Below are positions 12,803 to 24,800 of a DNA stretch of 64,000 bases, piece after piece. The translations under genes were made by a program, and so were the position numbers. This DNA is from Chaetorhynchus papuensis (Eukaryota > Chordata > Aves > Passeriformes > Rhipiduridae). Below the pieces are notes generated by a model. That model was not told the DNA's origin and searched no databases. It saw nothing but the letters and a program-made list of their open reading frames with translations. How positions within the stretch are numbered: the stretch's first letter is position 1; every line of letters begins with the position of its first letter. The stretch covers positions 78,502 to 142,501 of the forward strand of contig VWYX01000350.1 in assembly GCA_013396525.1 (NCBI GenBank), given 5' to 3'.

Positions 12803-15800
12803 GTACAGCGGCGCCGGGCCTGCCCGGGGCGGGGCGGACCCGGCAAGCGGCGGCGGGCGGGGGGCGGTGCCAGGGAGGAGCGGGGCCGGGGGTGTCCCGG
12901 GCCGGGGCTGCGGGCGGAGTCGGGGAACGGGGACCGCGAACGCCTCCTGGTCAGCGAGCCGGGAGCGCCGCGGCAGCCGCAGCCAAGGGGCGTGGGGGCA
13001 CTCAGCTTGGGGTGGCAGAGCCCACAGGGTCAGCCCTCACCGCGCCGGGCGCCGAAACCCTGGGGAGGGGGTCCTTGGGAAGGGGCTCCCTGGGGAGGGG
13101 GTCCCTGCGGGCACCAGCCTGCGGGACGCGGGCAGCGGGGCCTAATGTCCGCGCGGGAAGCGCTGTTGCCTCTTGTGGTCTGGACGTGTGGTTTGGCTTG
13201 TGTTGCCTGCAAGCTGCTGGTGGCTGTAGGAAGCCCTTGCCTGCTCTGCTGTTCCGCTTGTTTTAACAACCTCGGTGGGGCTGCGCAATCGGTGCTGCGG
13301 CTGGCCGGCAAAACAGATCCCGAAGTGAAATAAGTGCGTTCCAAACAGTCTTTTTTCCTCTTCGGCTGTTTGAACCATGGTCATTTCTGTATGCAGTGTT
13401 TACACTGGCAGTGTGATGTTTGCACTGGCAAAGCTAGAGGAGATGTTACGGGGTCTATATTAAGCAGGAGAAGAATGACACCTCTTCATGCTGACATTCT
13501 TTCCTTGGGTGATATTCATCAAACTATAAACCCGTGGCCTGATAAAACATAGTTTGTGCCTCAGGGGTAGTTAGAGCTGGTCATCTATGCCCTAGTTCAT
13601 ACAACTTTCTAATAATGATTTTCTGTTTGATAGCAGTGGTGTTCTTCACAGTAACAGGCTAAGATGCAGCCGATGTAATGAAGTATTAGAGCTGAGAATG
13701 TAATAGCCAGGTAATAGTCTTTGGCTGTTTACAAAAAGAGAGTGTAGCAAAACCAGACAATACGTGATGCAGACTTTTGCCTATTTTAGAGGACCAGGCA
13801 AAGATCACCTGCTAAAACTGTGAGAAAACAGTTCTGTTTTAGCAGGTGATCTTTGCCATTTATTCTTTGGGATTAATGTCACATGTATCACTGTCTTTGT
13901 TGTACTGGATCCAGGAATTATTGGGCTGCCCCGTGGTAATTGAAGTCACTGACAGGACTTAAGAACTTTAATATGAAAATAACTTTTTGGGGGGTTGATT
14001 TTTGCTCTGTCGCTAGATTTGAATGGTGCACAGAGTTGTATAAGGTAGTCAGCATAAAATGGGTGGCAAGGAGGCAGCTGTCTCTTCACACCTGGGAAGC
14101 TGCTCATCAGCTCCTGGCCTCTCCAAAAAGGAAACTTCTGTTCCAAGGAAGCAGATGCTTACAGTGCTCCAACACCTGCCACAACAGAGCGATAGACTCT
14201 GTTTAATTGGTTCATTGTTTTTAAATACCTTTGATTTCAGGTATATCTATTGAGATGATCTTTGCTTCCAAGACAGCAACACAAAGCAGTAGAAAGCAAT
14301 ATTTTGCTGTTTCTTTCATGGCTATTGTTTACTTGCTTTGTTCTGCCTGAAAGACAGCACAGTGTCTAGATAGTGGCAAGAGTATCTGTACTGGAATGCC
14401 TAATGGAAACCCCTTGCTGCAGTTCAAGCTCTCAACCCTGCTCCCTGACATTACATAATCATCCTGAGCATACTAACAATGCTTAGGAGAAGGAACCACA
14501 TGGGAAAAAATAGGTGAGGGACTACAGAATATTGAGTTGGTGTTGGTTAACTCTGGCCTTTTTGTTTTAACTTACATGAACTAGTGGTCAAAAATGACAG
14601 TTTTAATTGTCTTGAAGCGGTATGGGCATTCCAAGGAGAGAAGTGTAATAAAAAGTAATAAGCACTTAAGAGCAACGGAATAGTGGTGATACCAATAAAT
14701 CCACAGGGCAGTGTGCAATCTGGTGGCTTAGATCACAGTCAGATTTGTTTGAAAGTAGCTGAACAAATAAATTAAAAATCCATTCTGAGCTTCTCACAGA
14801 ACTTTTTGATGCTCGAGATTTGGGTATGGTCTCTGTCCGTTTGCGGGGCGGGGGGGGTGGAAGGTGGTTCTCCTCCTTCTAATTATTAGTGATAATTAGA
14901 ATTTCTCACTAGGGTATCAAGAACCTAAATCCTTCTAGAGAAGCCAAGCAATTGGTCTTTGAAGATATCTCCAAGCATGTTTGAAGAGTAATAGTGCTAG
15001 TTTCAGTGATTGTAATCAAGTACTTCTCCTGTATTGACTTTGCTGTTTACAAGGTTTACTGATGTCATCAGTCATAGAATCATAGAATTATTAAGGTTGG
15101 ATAAGATTGAGTCCAACCATTAACCCAGCACTATCAAGTGCGTCACTAAACCATGCCTCAAAACAGGACATCTGTATCATAGTTCAACGTGTCTAGGTCT
15201 GTGATTAAAAAACCCCAAGCCTTATAATGGCTTTCCAGATCTTTCCATAATAAATGCAAGAGAATGGTAAGAAAAACTGCATAGACAAAATAGTATTAGT
15301 TCCAGCTTAGTACACAGAAACTTGTTCTTCTCAGTTGCATTTTTTTGCAGTGCTAGTAAATTTCAGCAGTTTGTAAATGCTTCTGTTCATAAAAGGATGG
15401 AAATATTGTGTCCTGTACAAAACACAATCTAGGACAATCAATTGCCTCCAACTTTGGGGGGGTTAAATGTTGAAGAGCAGAAAAACTGGCCGTCAAAGAA
15501 CAGTAACAGCTTAAATGGTCTCTGATCATGGAAAACGCTCTTGCACAGCAATTAATTGTTTGTTTGTGTTACAGAAAGCAATAGACCTTGCTAGCAAGGC
15601 AGCACAAGAAGATAAAGCAGGAAACTATGAGGAAGCCTTCCGCCTGTACCAACATGCTGTGCAGTATTTTCTCCATGTCGTTAAATGTAAGTGTGATGTA
15701 GTGGATGATTACGTAGAGTTTAGTTGTCAGATTGCTCAAGAGTTACCTCTTATGTTGACATCAGTATTTAAATTTCTGCTCTCATCAACAGATGATACTT

Positions 15801-18800
15801 GCTAATTGTAGTTTGACTGAGGTCATATATTTTGCAGCTTTTACCTTTACTGTGTTGCGTGCTTGCTCCGTTCTTGTAAGAAATCAGATTATTTTCTACT
15901 TGTGTTTTGTTTTAGGTTTTTTTAAGACAGGAGGCAGGTGTTTGCTGTCTCTCCTCTGGACTTTTGTAGCAGTGTTTCAAGCTGGCCACTGCACGAGGAA
16001 ATATGACAATAAGTACAGGGATCCCTGTATTTCTGTTGTGCTGAAAACCGTGTTGCACATGAAGTCTTTGCTGTATCTGCAGAGTGTTTTTTGCTCCTTT
16101 AATTCATGCTGCTTGCCCTTCTACAGCCTCTCTGCTGACATTTTTTGCTCCTTAATGTCATAGTCTTGCTGTTTATCTTGGCCAAGAAAATGTATGAGAT
16201 GGACTTGTATGTAACAATTTTTCTTCAGTTTCCATATTCTCATTATTTTATGCCTTTTCACACTTCCGTGTACCTTTTGTGCCATGTTCAGTGTTTGTAT
16301 GCCCAGAGATACCCAGAGCTTTCCTAATGTAGGTGCAGCCCTAATGTAAGTGGACTGAGTTGCTTGCCTGACAGAAGTACACTTACAGATCTTCATGATT
16401 TTAAAAAAAATACTGTTTTCTCTACAGTCCTTTATTATTAGGATAATCTGTGTTTATCACTTCCTGTCCTTTTAAATCTTACAGAATATCACTTTCTGTG
16501 TTTTTAACAATTCTGATGTACTTTTGGACACTTAGCACATAAACCTGACTTGTTAAATTTTGACTGTTGATTTGAAATACTGTAATAGTGATCATGAAAA
16601 CAGTGTGGCTGTTGAAACACACCTAGTTCTTTCAGATGTTTTATGTAATGTTTCTTTATCTTTTAAAATTAGCAGCCTATGGAAGAATCAAGTATGCTTC
16701 TAAATAAAAAATTGCCTAGCACAAGCAGCTTCTTGATTAGCTATTTTAGAAAAGCAGTTATTAAGGAAATGTCTAGCAGCTTGAAAGGCTGACAGAAAAG
16801 CTTCCAGTGCTGTTGTCCTTAATCCTCAAGAGTCAAATTTTAAGCCAAGGAAATGTTCAGGTGAATATTTGATTTCTGTTACAAAATGACATCCTTCTGG
16901 TCAGTTCTTTCCAAGGTATAGTGGAAAAAAGACAGTTGAGATGTTTGGTTGTGTGGTGAGCCCTGAGAGAGGTATATTGATAAGAGATAAAGAAGACAGA
17001 TTTTTAGTATTTTATTTTAATATTTTAGTATTGTTTTTTGATTGATGCACATGTGTTTTGCAAACAAAGAATTGTTTCTCTTCAAACTCTTAGATGAAGC
17101 ACAGGGTGATAAAGCAAAACAAAGCATTAGAGCAAAATGTACGGAATACTTGGACCGAGCAGAAAAGCTGAAAGAATATCTGAAAAAGAGAGAAAAAACT
17201 GCACCAAAACCAGTTAAAGAGTCTGGTCCTGCTGAAGGAAAAGGGTATGTTTTTGGAGAAGGTAAAGCAAAATACTTCCTGAACTCAGCTTATTCTAAAC
17301 TTCAGCTATTCAAAGATCATTTTAACTTGTGTTTCTGAAATGCTTCACATGACTACTAATGCTGAAATACACTGGGTTAATAAAAATAACGTGAATTACC
17401 ATCACAAGCATTTCTCTGCTTGTTTACTAAAACGTGAACATTTGCAAAGGAAATTCACTGAAGAATGAAAGCTGCTTCAGACTAACAGCTGAATCCAGTG
17501 ATTGTTGGATTTAATGGCGATGAGCCTGATGACCTTGAAAGTTTTTCTGCGTTTGAATACTTACTTACTAGAAAATAATTTCAGACTGATGATTACTGGG
17601 GTTACTGAGTTTGATCTGTCTCACACTTGATAAGAGATGAAAAGCCTTATGTAGGATAAAGTTCTGTGAGGTGGACTGAATCCCTCTAATGTGTTGCTGC
17701 TGCCTGGTCTCTCCACTGTTTCTCTTCTCTTAGATTTGTTTCTCACTGTGCTTATCAGAAGGTTGAACAAGTAGAGCCACCCAAACGAGCCCAGCCTCTT
17801 TTGCATTTGCTACTGCTTTTATAGGGATAGGAGAGAGGAAGGATTCAGGATGATTCCTTCTGGTGGGACTGCCCTTTTTAGGAGTCCTGAATAACTGAAG
17901 TTGCTCAGTTGTCTTTTAAAACTTCACCTGATTTTCAGTCTTTTTCATTGTCTGCTCATCTCATCAGTTTTATTTTTTGACCTGTACCATGTTCTGCTTA
18001 TTTATAATAGAGGGAAATGGTAATAGCACAGAGGCTACTTGTATTTTCATGACTTCCACTCCGGTTGTTCACTATCTAGTCTCTTTTCCTTCTTTAACTT
18101 CCAGTTTCCTTTGCTCTGGTAAAATGAGTTTCATAGTACTAGATGGAATTGGCCAAGTCCTGTTGCAAGTCCAGATAGAGGACAAGTGCCAATGTCTACA
18201 AACAAACCATTCTAGCACCTCTGTGTTGCTGGGTGTAAGGGCTGTGTTTCCTAAAGGCTGGCTCAAAGCACGTAGAAGTATGCTAAGTGGTCTCAGACCC
18301 ATAAGAGGAAGTTGAAATGGCAAAGGAGGGTGAATTGGAACAAAATCGTAGAAAAGTGTACTTCTGCTTTTCTACAATCATGTAAACCTGTAGAGGTCTG
18401 AAAGCATATCAATGTTTCTTTCATTCCTCAGCCTGGTGGGTTTTCTGCTTTTTGCATTCTGATTTTTATCGTAAGACAGCAGTCTCTATTATTGTATTTC
18501 AACATTTTGTTTCCAAATCAGGAATGACAGTGATGGGGAAGGGGAATCAGAGGACCCTGAAAAAAAGAAGCTACAGAATCAACTTCAAGGTAATTTGAAG
18601 CATCCTTTTCTTTAAATAGTGGTGACTTCAGTCAAGCAAGTTCCTATATTTTTGCCATCTAAATTTTATGGATTAACTTAATGTCTGTAAGTGGCTCAAC
18701 GAGTATGTAATCTTTGCATGCAAAAGCATAGTCTTTATGGAAGTAAAAGGACTTGTGTGCAATGAACTTACACAGTGACCATATTGAAATGTATCTCCTG

Positions 18801-21800
18801 CACCCCCTGCTTCATGTTAAAATTGTATCACCTATCAAGCTGGCATTTTCCATCAGAAGTTGCAAAATCCCAGGTAGCTATTGGCTAAACGGAAACAGTA
18901 TTTTTTACTCTGAAGTGCACTATGCACTGGCATGTTGCCTAGAGGCTAAGGAAAGGATGATACAAATGCTTAGTGTAAGCAGGACTGTTTTCACAAAAAG
19001 ATTTGTATTCAGATTTAGGAGTAAAAAACATGGATTCTTGCCCATTTGTAGTAACAGGTAGCATTTTCTCATATGCTCTCCCAGTTCAGTAGCACAGTTC
19101 GGGTTTTTGAACTCAAATACAGAACACAGTCAGTGAAGCAACATGTAGAAGCTACCAGCAGTTTTGTGTGCAGTAAAAAGGAGGCTTTTTTGATATTTAT
19201 TTCCCTTTAATAGTAAAGAACTGTTCAGAACTTTGCTACCAGAAGGTGCTTATGGATCTGAAGGAACCTCATTGTTCTCCTGTTTTTGACTGTAACAAAT
19301 ATCAAATGCACTTACCAGATCTTGTGCCTGTGTAATTTCAGGAGCTGTCATATCACAGTTGGAAACTATACTGTGCTTTTTCTACTTCTCTGCACGTTTA
19401 TTTAATCCTGTGCACAGTTATAAGGGACAGTTTCCTGTTTTTTAAAAGTGATGGAAAATTGATGAGTATCAAACTCCTCTCCTGTTTCTCACTATGAAGA
19501 CTTTGTTTCTTCCCACATGAATCTGACCTCAGATAGTAGCAGTAGTGGCAAGGATTACAAGATCTAATATTCAATTACTAGCTGAGTTCCAAGTTTCCAA
19601 ATCTATAAGTAGTTGATACAAAATTTTTAGCATGTCAGACTAACCAATCTGAAGAGAAGGCTAAATTACAGCTCAGTTGGCTGAACTCATTGATTGAGGG
19701 AGATGAGACTTGGTGCTAAACTTTGAGAGAAAGTGCCTTGACTAAGAAAATAATTCGGCAGCTAAGAAGGATCCATATAACCTTTCTGATGCTTTCAGCC
19801 CTACCTCTCACACCTCTGTTCCATTAGATGATCCATTTGTTTGCTGCATGTCTGGAGATACCCAGCAAGTCACTTCATCTGCTGGAGAATCTTAAAAAAT
19901 CCTGAGCTAGTGCAGCTAGCTCATTGTTTAAAATGAAATTTTTAGGGTTTTGGGAAGTGCAATGGTGATTTAGTGAAGAGATGGTGCCAGGACTTCTACT
20001 AACTCATGAGTATTCTGGCTATCCATGATTTATTGTGGTATATCAATGTGACAGATATCTGTGAAAATAACATCCATTTGACTAATAGAGTTCAGTGTTT
20101 CTATCATCTTAGAAATGCCTTGTTTTTATTCAGTATAGACATGGGCATAGATTTTTTTTTTTCACCAGATGGAATTTATTGTAATTGTGAAAAGATAAGT
20201 ACATCACTAATTTAGACAATCTTTTCTTATAGGAGCAATTGTTATAGAGCGACCAAATGTCAAATGGAGCGATGTTGCTGGCCTCGAAGGTGCCAAAGAA
20301 GCACTTAAAGAAGCAGTCATCCTGCCCATTAAATTTCCACACCTGTTTACAGGTCAGGATTACAGCATTTATTTACCATTGGCCAGTCAGGACTGACAGT
20401 GGGGCCTGTGAAGTGTGTTGTGTCCATGTACCACAGACTCGAGCCGAGCTTTTAGCAAAGAGATTGTGATCCATCTGACAGAAGTTTCATGGGTAGATGT
20501 GGAAAACCTCCGAGCACCCTACAGGAGCATAATCAGAAAATAGCTTCAGTCTTTCTACAGTATTTTGAAAACTGCTGGTTTCTCTCTTGCAGGCAAGAGA
20601 ACACCCTGGAGAGGGATTCTCCTATTTGGACCACCAGGAACAGGAAAGTCTTATTTAGCAAAAGCTGTGGCGACAGAAGCGAACAACTCTACCTTCTTCT
20701 CAGTATCTTCATCTGACCTTGTCTCAAAGTGGTTAGGTGAAAGTGAAAAGTAAGTTGGAGTTGCCAGAGGTCCAGGAAAACATTGTCAAAAAGAAATTAA
20801 TACAGGGTGGGATAAATTGCTGTAAAGAATTTGAAGGAATGGTCTTGTCTTTTTAAAAACAAACTACAGGTGTTTCTATGCTTCATGCTGCAGTGCCAAG
20901 TAAAGATACCATTATGTGCTGCATTTTGAGAAACTCTCTTCAGTGTTCAAGATAGTTTTTAAACCTGCTCAGAAAGATTTTGGGAGCACCACAGAGCTCA
21001 TTTCCCTTCTGAATTCAGCTGTGATTGTACACTGTATCAGTCTGAAGTGCTGACTTACTTTGCTTCTTGGCATCTCCCCACTCATCTGTCCCAGCAGCTA
21101 TGTGGCATTTCTTTGTCCATGCAGCAGTGGGTTTTTTCTTCATCCCGATTTCAGACAAAATCTGAAAGAAATAAGAGACTTGCAAAGATAAGTTGAATGA
21201 GAGGAGGAGCCATGAAAGGAAATTTTGTGGGTCCCTATGCTAAATCTTCATTTGTTACTGTGTGATATGAAAAGAAGAACAGGAAACCAGAAGACCAGGA
21301 GTGACATGTTGGTTGCAGTCTAGAAGTCCAGGAATTTGTCCATGTAGTCTTCCAAAAGAGATTTCTTGAATTAATTAAAAGCTCTGGTTTTATAGGGAAA
21401 GGATTTTCATATACTGATAAGCATACTTGTCACAACCATGCTTTAATAGTTTGAAGTGTGGGACAACTGAGCAACGCTATTTAAAGTGATAGAATTAGGA
21501 AGAAAGGCTGTTAGATAAAGTGTTTGAACTGAGTTATTTTTTCCCCAGAAAGCTGGAAACCTTAAGCTGTTTTTCTTCTATTGCAAAAGGAATACAGAAC
21601 TGGCTTGGCATTCGATTTTATGTTTGACTTTGAGATTATTGCCTGAGATTTAGTGCTGTAATACGAAGAATTTCCCAGCATATTCCTGGTTTTTTTTAAC
21701 CTAGTAAAATGTGTTCATGAGAGATGGCTAGGAGTATTTTGGGGTTTGTTTTAGGTTGTTTTGTTTATTTGTTTTGCAAACTAATGTTTCTTGTCATATC

Positions 21801-24800
21801 AAAATTATTTAGTAAATAAAGTTGTATGAAGTAAAGACACATGTTCTTTCTTACAAAAGCTCTAGAATTAATTTAAGTCAGAAATGTTAAGAGAAAGCGT
21901 TTTTTTGAATCTTTCTAGAGTGGTGGTTTTGTCTAGTCCAGGCTGTCATGTAGAAGTGTAAACTGAAAAAGGGCTTTATCTTGGAAAACCATGCCTGGAG
22001 CACTCTTAATTTTTTTTTCTCATTATGCTGGGCTCTCTCATTCAATATAATTCTGAGTCTTGGAGCTGGAAGAATGTTGTGTCTTTGAGTAGCTTTATGT
22101 TAATGCACTTTTTTTCTTGCTTTCTCAAAAGGAAATGATTGTATCGCAATCTGAAGTTACATGTTTCTGCTGTTGTAATTATTAATATAGCTAAAGCTGT
22201 TTCCTTCTTTAAGATTAGTGAAAAACTTGTTCCAGCTTGCCAGAGAAAACAAACCTTCTATCATCTTCATTGATGAGATAGATTCCCTCTGCGGGTCAAG
22301 AAGTGAAAATGAAAGTGAGGCTGCCAGACGGATAAAAACAGAATTTCTGGTCCAGATGCAAGGTAAGTTTATTTGGTTTTCAGAATCAGACAGAGAAATT
22401 AAGATATGTATTTTTAAGTGTAACTTGTATGAGAACACTAAAAACATGTGCAGTTTCACCCCACTAAATTTTGATGACTTTTTAAAACAGTCTCTGTTCG
22501 TCATCTAAACAACAAAATTATTTCTGCCTTGGTATAGGGGTTGGTGTTGACAATGAAGGAATCTTGGTCTTAGGAGCAACAAACATACCCTGGGTTTTGG
22601 ATTCTGCTATCAGGAGAAGGTATGATGGCATTTTTTTCATGGTGTGAAATTCACAACTGGTGTGAGCCTTCAGCCAGAGAGTACTTGAGGTGTTCATCCA
22701 GTTCATGTTTGCAGACATGGTTAATGTTCTGTGACTCAGTTCCATGAAGTGGACTTAGCCAAACTAATAGCCCATTGCCCCTTTGGAGGGGTAGGTGTTT
22801 CACTCTTATATTGGCCCTGTAGTTTATCTGATTTCTTGGTTAGATGGTTATGCTTGAAGAAGCAGAGTTTTGTGCTTGCTTGTTAATTTTCTGGTGGACT
22901 TGGGGGACAAGTTAGAAAATACACACCTCAGAAGGGCAAGAGCGGGTAGAGCTTTCCTTTCCAGCTGTTAACAAACTGGTGAGTAGCTTGAGTTCTTTCA
23001 TGGAAATGTAACCTTATGCAGAAACACCATGGTTTTCTCCTGGTCAGGCATAACTTGTGATTTTTACCTGCTGTTTTGCAGATAAAGGACTTTTGCAGAT
23101 ACAGGACTGCCTGTACCTGATTAGTTGGATCTTTCTCTGAGCTGCAGAGCAAGCAGAGGACACATGTGACAAATAGGATTATGTTGTGATGAGGACACAG
23201 CTTGGATAATGGCCATTTTTGTAGGCTAAAGAATCATTGATTTTTTTGTGACTGACGCTGACTTTTATTTATATACTTAATTGAAACTGACCGTACTCCA
23301 GTTTGATTTGGGATGGGACCAGGTGGCCTCCAGATGTCACATCCCATCTGTATGACTCTAGTGTTGTATGAGCCAGATTTGGAGGTGAAAGTGTTGCTGA
23401 AAATTTCAAGTCATTCTTGAAATTCCATCTTTGTATTTCCAGCTTTGGTTGGGATCCACAGTAAGAGACAAACATAGACCTGATAGAGTGGGTCCAAAAG
23501 GGGGCCATGAGAATGATCAGAACCCCTTTCCTCTGAAGGCAGGCTATAAGAGTAGGGGCTGTTATTCCTGGAGAGAGACCTTTCAATATATGAAGGGAGC
23601 TTAGTAGAAAGGTGGAGAGATGTTCCTTGGTTTTTTTTCCCAGGCTTGTAATGCCAGGACAAGGGGCAGTTGTTCATACTGGAAGAGGATGGGTTTAGAC
23701 TGGGCATAAGGAAGAAATTTTTTATGATGAGGGTGGTGAGACAATGGCACAGGTTGCCCAGAGAAGTTGTGAATGTCCCAGCATTGGAAGTGTTCAAGGC
23801 CAGGTTGGATGGGGCTTTGAGTAAGCTGGTCTGGGGGAAGGTGACCCTGCCTGTGGCAGGGGGGTTGAATTAGATGATCTTCAAGGTTCCTCTCAACCCA
23901 AACCATTTTCTCATTCTCAGCAACGTGAAAGAGAAATTCCCTAGCTCTTGCCCACAAGACTTAAAGGAACTTGTACAACAATGGCTGTAATAAAATTAAT
24001 TTTTCATGGATTTGGGCCACTTCATAATGTATATCAGGTTAATTGTGTTCAGCAGAATTTGGAGTTGCTCTTACTTTGTTGGTGGGAGGTAATCTCCACT
24101 CTGAGAACAGATGCTGCTTCAAAGGAGGAACTGCAGTTACCAATGTTTTGTTGAGAATTACTTCAAATTTACTTCCATCTATGGTGTTTTCTTAATTTAG
24201 TTGGAGACGTAGAAAGTTGTTGCATGAACTTGTTATCAGGCAGTTCTTTCTTTGAGTGTGAAATCTGTTCAAATACACTTCAACACTTAAAGATTCCTTC
24301 CTCTCAGTTTTTTCTTTTAAGACTCAAACTCTGCTGGAAAAACATCTGAGGAGAAGGGTTTTGTAGTGTAAAGGAAGCAGTTGCTATGTTCTGGATGTTA
24401 GCTTGTACTAACTGAAGTATTATTTATGAGAACAGGTTGCTGAATATTTGCGTCAGATTTTTTTAAAGGTTTCTTGTACTGAAACTGCTTCTTTCTAATA
24501 CTGTTAGGATCATATACTCATTTGCATGAGCTCTTTCCACTGTGCACCTGCATCAGCTGGCATCTTTGGAACACTTTGGGTTTTTGTTTTTTTCAACCAG
24601 GTTTGAGAAGCGTATTTATATTCCTTTACCTGAAGACCACGCCAGGGCTGCAATGTTCAAGCTTCACCTTGGGTCAACTCCAAATGACCTAACTGAATCA
24701 GATTATCGAGATCTTGGGAAGAGAACTGATGGCTATTCTGGTGCAGATATAAGCATCATTGTCCGTGATGCACTGATGCAGCCTGTTAGAAAAGTGCAAT

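Larger units (their letters stand above)
12530..13160 (+). promoter_or_regulatory. VPS4B: VPS4B CpG-island promoter
   Basis: Very GC-rich, CpG-dense sequence surrounds the first exon. No TATA box is seen. GC boxes (GGGCGGG) occur at about 12,582-12,607. Three GGAAGCG ETS-type motifs follow (12,609-12,617, 12,621-12,629, 12,646-12,654). A pyrimidine-rich stretch (about 12,736-12,765) precedes the start codon and may hold the transcription start. This is the usual architecture of a broadly expressed housekeeping promoter, which fits the ESCRT function of the gene. The exact start site cannot be read from sequence. Confidence 0.85.
12803..15574 (+). other. VPS4B: VPS4B intron 1
   Basis: The 2,772-base intron begins inside the CpG island. 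It holds a 15-bp GC-rich minisatellite near 13,058-13,105, a perfect 22-bp inverted repeat at 13,797-13,857 and a short antisense CR1 piece at about 15,072-15,175. No additional exon is evident. Confidence 0.85.

Noticed and set aside
12373..13333. Frames of 297 and 229 residues over the VPS4B promoter
   Set aside because: They are G/A/R/P-rich by composition, start in a CR1 or the CpG island, and read past the VPS4B exon 1 donor. The spliced VPS4B model explains the locus.
15792..16163. 123-residue frame in VPS4B intron 2
   Set aside because: Hydrophobic, cysteine-rich translation of T-rich DNA. It lies between two well-supported exons and has no similarity.
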